Assembly (NCBI RefSeq): GCF_020523985.1
Contig: NZ_JAIVKM010000001.1
Coordinates: forward strand, 2,108,001-2,172,000
Length of the DNA: 64,000 bases
Direction of reading: 5' to 3'
From: Mangrovibacter yixingensis
Lineage (GTDB): Bacteria; Pseudomonadota; Gammaproteobacteria; Enterobacterales; Enterobacteriaceae
Notes under the pieces: model-generated
Told to the model about the DNA's origin: nothing
The model's input: the letters and a program-made list of their open reading frames with translations, nothing else
Databases searched by the model: none
Shown: positions 61,000 through 64,000 of the stretch, piece by piece
Position numbering within the stretch: the first letter of the stretch is position 1
Layout: each line of letters begins with the position of its first letter
Position numbers and translations under genes: made by a program

Positions 61000-61965
61000 T
61001 TACCCCCGGAAACGGTCCTGGTGTTCAAGGAACCACGCATAGGTGCTGGCAAGGCCCGCTTCAAGGCCAATTTCGTGATACCAGCCCAGGCTATGCAGGC
61101 GGGTCACATCCAGTAATTTACGCGGGGTGCCATCCGGTTTGCTGGCATCAAAGACAATGCGGCCTTTGTAGCCCACAACACGGGCAAGGGTTTCTGCCAG
61201 TTCACGAATCGTGCAGTCCACACCGGTGCCCACGTTAATGTGCGACAGCATAGGTTCGGTATTTTCCTGCCACACTTCCGCGTCCAGTTCCATCACATGA
61301 ATACTGGCGGCAGCCATGTCATCCACATGCAGGAATTCACGCATTGGGTTGCCACTGCCCCACACCGCGACTTCCGGCGCTTCCTGAACACGGGCTTCAT
61401 GGAAGCGGCGCAGCAAAGCCGGAATCACATGGGAATTGCTCGGGTGGAAGTTATCGTGCGGCCCATACAAATTGGTGGGCATCACAGAGCGATAATCGCG
61501 CTGGTACTGACGGTTGTAGGATTCGCACAGTTTGATACCGGCAATTTTGGAGATCGCATAGGGCTCGTTGGTTGGTTCCAGTTGGCCCTGCAACAGCTCA
61601 CTTTCTTTCATGGGCTGTTGTGCCAGTTTCGGGTAAATGCAAGACGAACCAAGAAACAGCAACTTATTTACGTTGTTCACATGTGCCGCGTGAATAATGT
61701 TGCTTTCAATCATCATGTTTTCGTAGATGAAATCAGCGGGGTAGGTATTGTTCGCCACAATCCCCCCCACTTTGGCCGCCGCCAGGTAGACCTGGTCGAT
61801 GCCTTCTTCTGCAAAGAAGGCATGTACTGCAGCGGAATCGAGCAGGTTCAGCTCGTCCCGGCCACGCAGCACCAGCTCCACATCTTCACGCGGCGCGAGC
61901 TGGCGGGCGATAGCCGACCCCACCATCCCGCGGTGGCCGGCTATAAAGATACGTTTTTTTGTCAT
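61000..61965 (-). CDS. fcl: GDP-L-fucose synthase (Fcl/WcaG)
   Basis: A 321-residue short-chain dehydrogenase-like epimerase/reductase that makes GDP-L-fucose from GDP-4-keto-6-deoxymannose. [14 protein letters not shown] binds [14 protein letters not shown] and [13 protein letters not shown] hold the Ser-Tyr-Lys triad. It follows gmd by two bases, as in E. coli, and acts directly after it in the pathway. Confidence 0.96.
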   Translation of the reverse strand: MTKKRIFIAGHRGMVGSAIARQLAPREDVELVLRGRDELNLLDSAAVHAFFAEEGIDQVYLAAAKVGGIVANNTYPADFIYENMMIESNIIHAAHVNNVNKLLFLGSSCIYPKLAQQPMKESELLQGQLEPTNEPYAISKIAGIKLCESYNRQYQRDYRSVMPTNLYGPHDNFHPSNSHVIPALLRRFHEARVQEAPEVAVWGSGNPMREFLHVDDMAAASIHVMELDAEVWQENTEPMLSHINVGTGVDCTIRELAETLARVVGYKGRIVFDASKPDGTPRKLLDVTRLHSLGWYHEIGLEAGLASTYAWFLEHQDRFRG

Positions 61966-61967
61966 GC

Positions 61968-63089
61968 TCAGGACTCCAGGGCGATTGCTACTTCATAACC
62001 ATGGGCTTTAAGCAGTGCATGTTTCTTCGCTGCTTCCAGGTCTTTGGCAACCATTTCTGAAACCATTTGTTGCAGGGTGGTTTCAGGTTTCCAGCCCAGA
62101 ACTTCGTGTGCTTTGGTTGGGTCGCCCAGCAGGGTTTCCACTTCAGCAGGACGGAAGTAGCGCGGGTCAACAGCTACAATCACATCACCGGGTTTCACTG
62201 CCAGTGCATCGTGGCCGGTCACGGATTCAACAATGCCCTTCTCTTCCACGCCTTTGCCTTCAAAGCGCAGTTTGATACCCAGCTGTGCTGCCGCCATTTC
62301 CACAAACTGGCGTACGGAATACTGCACACCGGTGGCAATAACGAAGTCTTCTGGTTTGTCCTGCTGCAGCATCATCCACTGCATTCTCACGTAGTCACGT
62401 GCATGGCCCCAGTCACGCAGGGAGTCCATGTTCCCCAGATACAGGCATTTTTCCAGGCCCTGGGAAATGTTAGCGATAGCGCGGGTGATTTTGCGGGTTA
62501 CGAAAGTTTCACCACGGCGCGGAGATTCGTGGTTAAACAGAATGCCGTTACAGGCGTACATGCCATAGGATTCACGGTAGTTTACGGTGATCCAGTATGC
62601 GTACAGTTTTGCCACTGCATAAGGGGATCGCGGGTAGAACGGAGTGGTTTCTTTCTGCGGGATTTCCTGCACCAAACCATACAGTTCAGAAGTGGATGCC
62701 TGGTAGAAACGGGTTTTCTTTTCCAGGCCCAGGAAGCGAATGGCTTCCAGCAGGCGCAGGGTGCCCATGCCGTCTACGTCAGCGGTATATTCAGGGGATT
62801 CAAAAGACACGGCTACGTGGCTCATTGCTCCCAGGTTGTACACTTCGTCCGGGCGAACTTCAGAGAGGATACGCGTCAGGTTGGAGGTATCCGTCAAATC
62901 ACCGTAATGCAGGTGGAATTTCGGGTTGGTCGTGTGCGGATCCTGGTAGATGTGGTCTACGCGCTCGGTATTAAACGAGGAAGCACGGCGCTTGATACCA
63001 TGTACTTCATACCCTTTGTCCAACAGGAATTCAGCCAGATAAGAGCCGTCCTGTCCGGTTACGCCGGTAATAAGAGCTACTTTACTCAT
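61968..63089 (-). CDS. gmd: GDP-mannose 4,6-dehydratase
   Basis: A 373-residue enzyme that converts GDP-mannose to GDP-4-keto-6-deoxymannose. [20 protein letters not shown] binds NADP, and [20 protein letters not shown] holds the catalytic Tyr and Lys. ATG 63089 (MSKVALITG) has an AGAGGAAA SD and gives the E. coli length; a longer open frame to 63320 runs into the wcaF region and is rejected. Confidence 0.97.
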   Translation of the reverse strand: MSKVALITGVTGQDGSYLAEFLLDKGYEVHGIKRRASSFNTERVDHIYQDPHTTNPKFHLHYGDLTDTSNLTRILSEVRPDEVYNLGAMSHVAVSFESPEYTADVDGMGTLRLLEAIRFLGLEKKTRFYQASTSELYGLVQEIPQKETTPFYPRSPYAVAKLYAYWITVNYRESYGMYACNGILFNHESPRRGETFVTRKITRAIANISQGLEKCLYLGNMDSLRDWGHARDYVRMQWMMLQQDKPEDFVIATGVQYSVRQFVEMAAAQLGIKLRFEGKGVEEKGIVESVTGHDALAVKPGDVIVAVDPRYFRPAEVETLLGDPTKAHEVLGWKPETTLQQMVSEMVAKDLEAAKKHALLKAHGYEVAIALES

Positions 63090-63133
63090 ATTTATTTTCC
63101 TCTGTGAATAATTATCGGACTTCGTTGGGAGTC

Positions 63134-63709
63134 TCAGGCTGCGCCTTCCATTGAAGGCACAGGTTGGGTATCCACGCGTTTGCGTATCACCACTGCCGGG
63201 TTGCCACGGCAAATTGCGTTGCCGGGCAATGATGCAAAAACACTGCTGCGCGCACCCACTACGGTGCCATCGCCAATCGTCAGGCCTGGCGCGACAAAGA
63301 CGTCTGTCGCCAGCCAGCATTTTTCGCCAATTACGATGGGGTGCGCGGAAATATCGAAGTAGTCACTCATGTAGTCATGGCTACCCGTGCACAGGTAGCA
63401 CTTCTGGGAAACCACGGCGTTTGCGCCAATAGTGATATCCCCCAGGGTATATAGCACTGCGTCGTCACCCACCCAGGCATAATCGCCCAGGGTTAATTTC
63501 CACGGGTAAGTGATTTTGACTGAAGGGCGAATTACCACGCCTTTGCCAATGCGTGCGCCAAATAAACGCAGCAGGAAAGCACGCCAGCGGTACATTATTT
63601 GTGGCGACCAGGCAAATAAGGTGGCCTGAACAGCCCACCATAATTGCACTTTGATGCCACCGGCACCGCGGAACCCCGCCGGAACGGTGAAATTCTTTAA
63701 ATCCTGCAT
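63134..63709 (-). CDS. wcaF: Colanic acid acetyltransferase WcaF
   Basis: A 191-residue left-handed beta-helix (hexapeptide-repeat) acetyltransferase, predicted to O-acetylate a sugar of colanic acid. It starts [17 protein letters not shown], and repeats such as [20 protein letters not shown] and the histidine in CTGSHDYMS fit the family. E. coli WcaF has 182 residues; the extra residues lie at the C-terminus. SD GAGG. Confidence 0.93.
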   Translation of the reverse strand: MQDLKNFTVPAGFRGAGGIKVQLWWAVQATLFAWSPQIMYRWRAFLLRLFGARIGKGVVIRPSVKITYPWKLTLGDYAWVGDDAVLYTLGDITIGANAVVSQKCYLCTGSHDYMSDYFDISAHPIVIGEKCWLATDVFVAPGLTIGDGTVVGARSSVFASLPGNAICRGNPAVVIRKRVDTQPVPSMEGAA

Positions 63710-63837
63710 ATTTAATCCTCAGCGGTAGAGTGCATGGGAACCCCTTCATATCTCAGGTGATTATTGCTAAACCCTTTGCTATATGAATTATTTCCAATAT
63801 CAACCAGGCACTTCGTCTTAATCAGGCCAATTAATTA

Positions 63838-64000
63838 TCAGGCTTTGTTATATAAGGCCTTAGCTTTACCCGTAGTTCTCAGGCGTAACCGGTAAGACAA
63901 TTCCGCCCAAAAACCAGGAACATGCAGTATCTTGCGTTGTACAGCTTTAGCATCCTGACATAATTCAATGTTATTAGAGGTTGAGACACCTCCCATTGAA
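63838..64000 (-). CDS. wcaE: Colanic acid glycosyltransferase WcaE, C-terminal end (partial)
   Basis: The last 53 codons and stop of wcaE; the rest lies beyond the window. The segments [35 protein letters not shown] and [12 protein letters not shown] match the conserved C-terminus of E. coli WcaE, a GT2 enzyme. It lies 128 bases before the wcaF start, a wider spacer than I recall for E. coli. Confidence 0.9.
   Translation of the reverse strand, partial: SMGGVSTSNNIELCQDAKAVQRKILHVPGFWAELSYRLRLRTTGKAKALYNKA

Noticed and set aside
63090-63320. N-terminal extension of gmd
   Set aside because: The residues come from the antisense-free tail of wcaF read in another frame; ATG 63089 has an SD and gives the known length.

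Overview
The window comes from a chromosome of an enteric bacterium (Enterobacterales, most likely Enterobacteriaceae). The evidence is a complete Salmonella-type propanediol-utilisation (pdu) operon, a colanic-acid (wca) operon in the order known from Escherichia and Salmonella, and a galF / O-antigen / ugd / gnd / wzz block between them. Citrobacter-, Klebsiella- or Shimwellia-like hosts all fit; the sequence alone does not let me name the species. No rRNA, tRNA, CRISPR array, integrase or transposase was recognised.

Layout. (1) 1-968: no convincing gene; repeats and palindromes downstream of pduF, where pocR would be expected just outside the window. (2) 969-20193: pduF on the minus strand, then pduABCDEGHJKLMNOPQSTUVW, an inserted corrin-pathway methyltransferase gene (cobA-type SUMT) and pduX on the plus strand, nearly all overlapping or closely spaced. 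They encode the microcompartment shell (A, B, J, K, N, T, U), the B12-dependent diol dehydratase (CDE) and its reactivase (GH), cobalamin recycling (O, S), aldehyde processing (P, Q, L, W) and cobalamin supply (SUMT, X). (3) 20200-23940: an orphan HipA-family kinase with a fused DNA-binding domain (YjjJ type), a 3-hydroxyisobutyrate-dehydrogenase-like oxidoreductase, a possible coding remnant and an alpha/beta hydrolase. (4) 23946-32022, minus strand and visibly AT-rich: two acyltransferase-3 proteins, a GtrA/GtrB/GtrII O-antigen glucosylation set and an uncharacterised multi-membrane (GT-C-like) protein. This looks like an acquired surface-modification island. (5) 32244-47949, minus strand: wzz, gnd, ugd, wbaP, four glycosyltransferases, a MurJ/MviN-type flippase, a Wzy-type polymerase, manB and manC, preceded by a clear JUMPStart/ops element (48000-48038) for RfaH antitermination. 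(6) 48224-64000, minus strand: galF and the colanic-acid genes wcaM, wcaL, wcaK, wzxC, wcaJ, cpsG, cpsB, wcaI, wcaH, fcl, gmd, wcaF and the 3' end of wcaE.

The pdu block burns 1,2-propanediol inside a protein shell; the right-hand half builds cell-surface polysaccharides. The polysaccharide half has two complete sets of GDP-mannose genes (manB/manC and cpsG/cpsB) and two initiating phosphoglycosyl transferases (WbaP for O-antigen, WcaJ for colanic acid), so the two pathways can run separately.

The points I find most worth following are: the SUMT gene inside the pdu operon; pduX, whose only well-placed start is a CTG codon; hairpins with an AGGA loop (CsrA-like) in two spacers of the wca operon; and the AT-rich gtr/acyltransferase island with its unassigned GT-C-like protein. 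Starts were chosen from Shine-Dalgarno (SD) position and remembered family lengths; no database search was possible.
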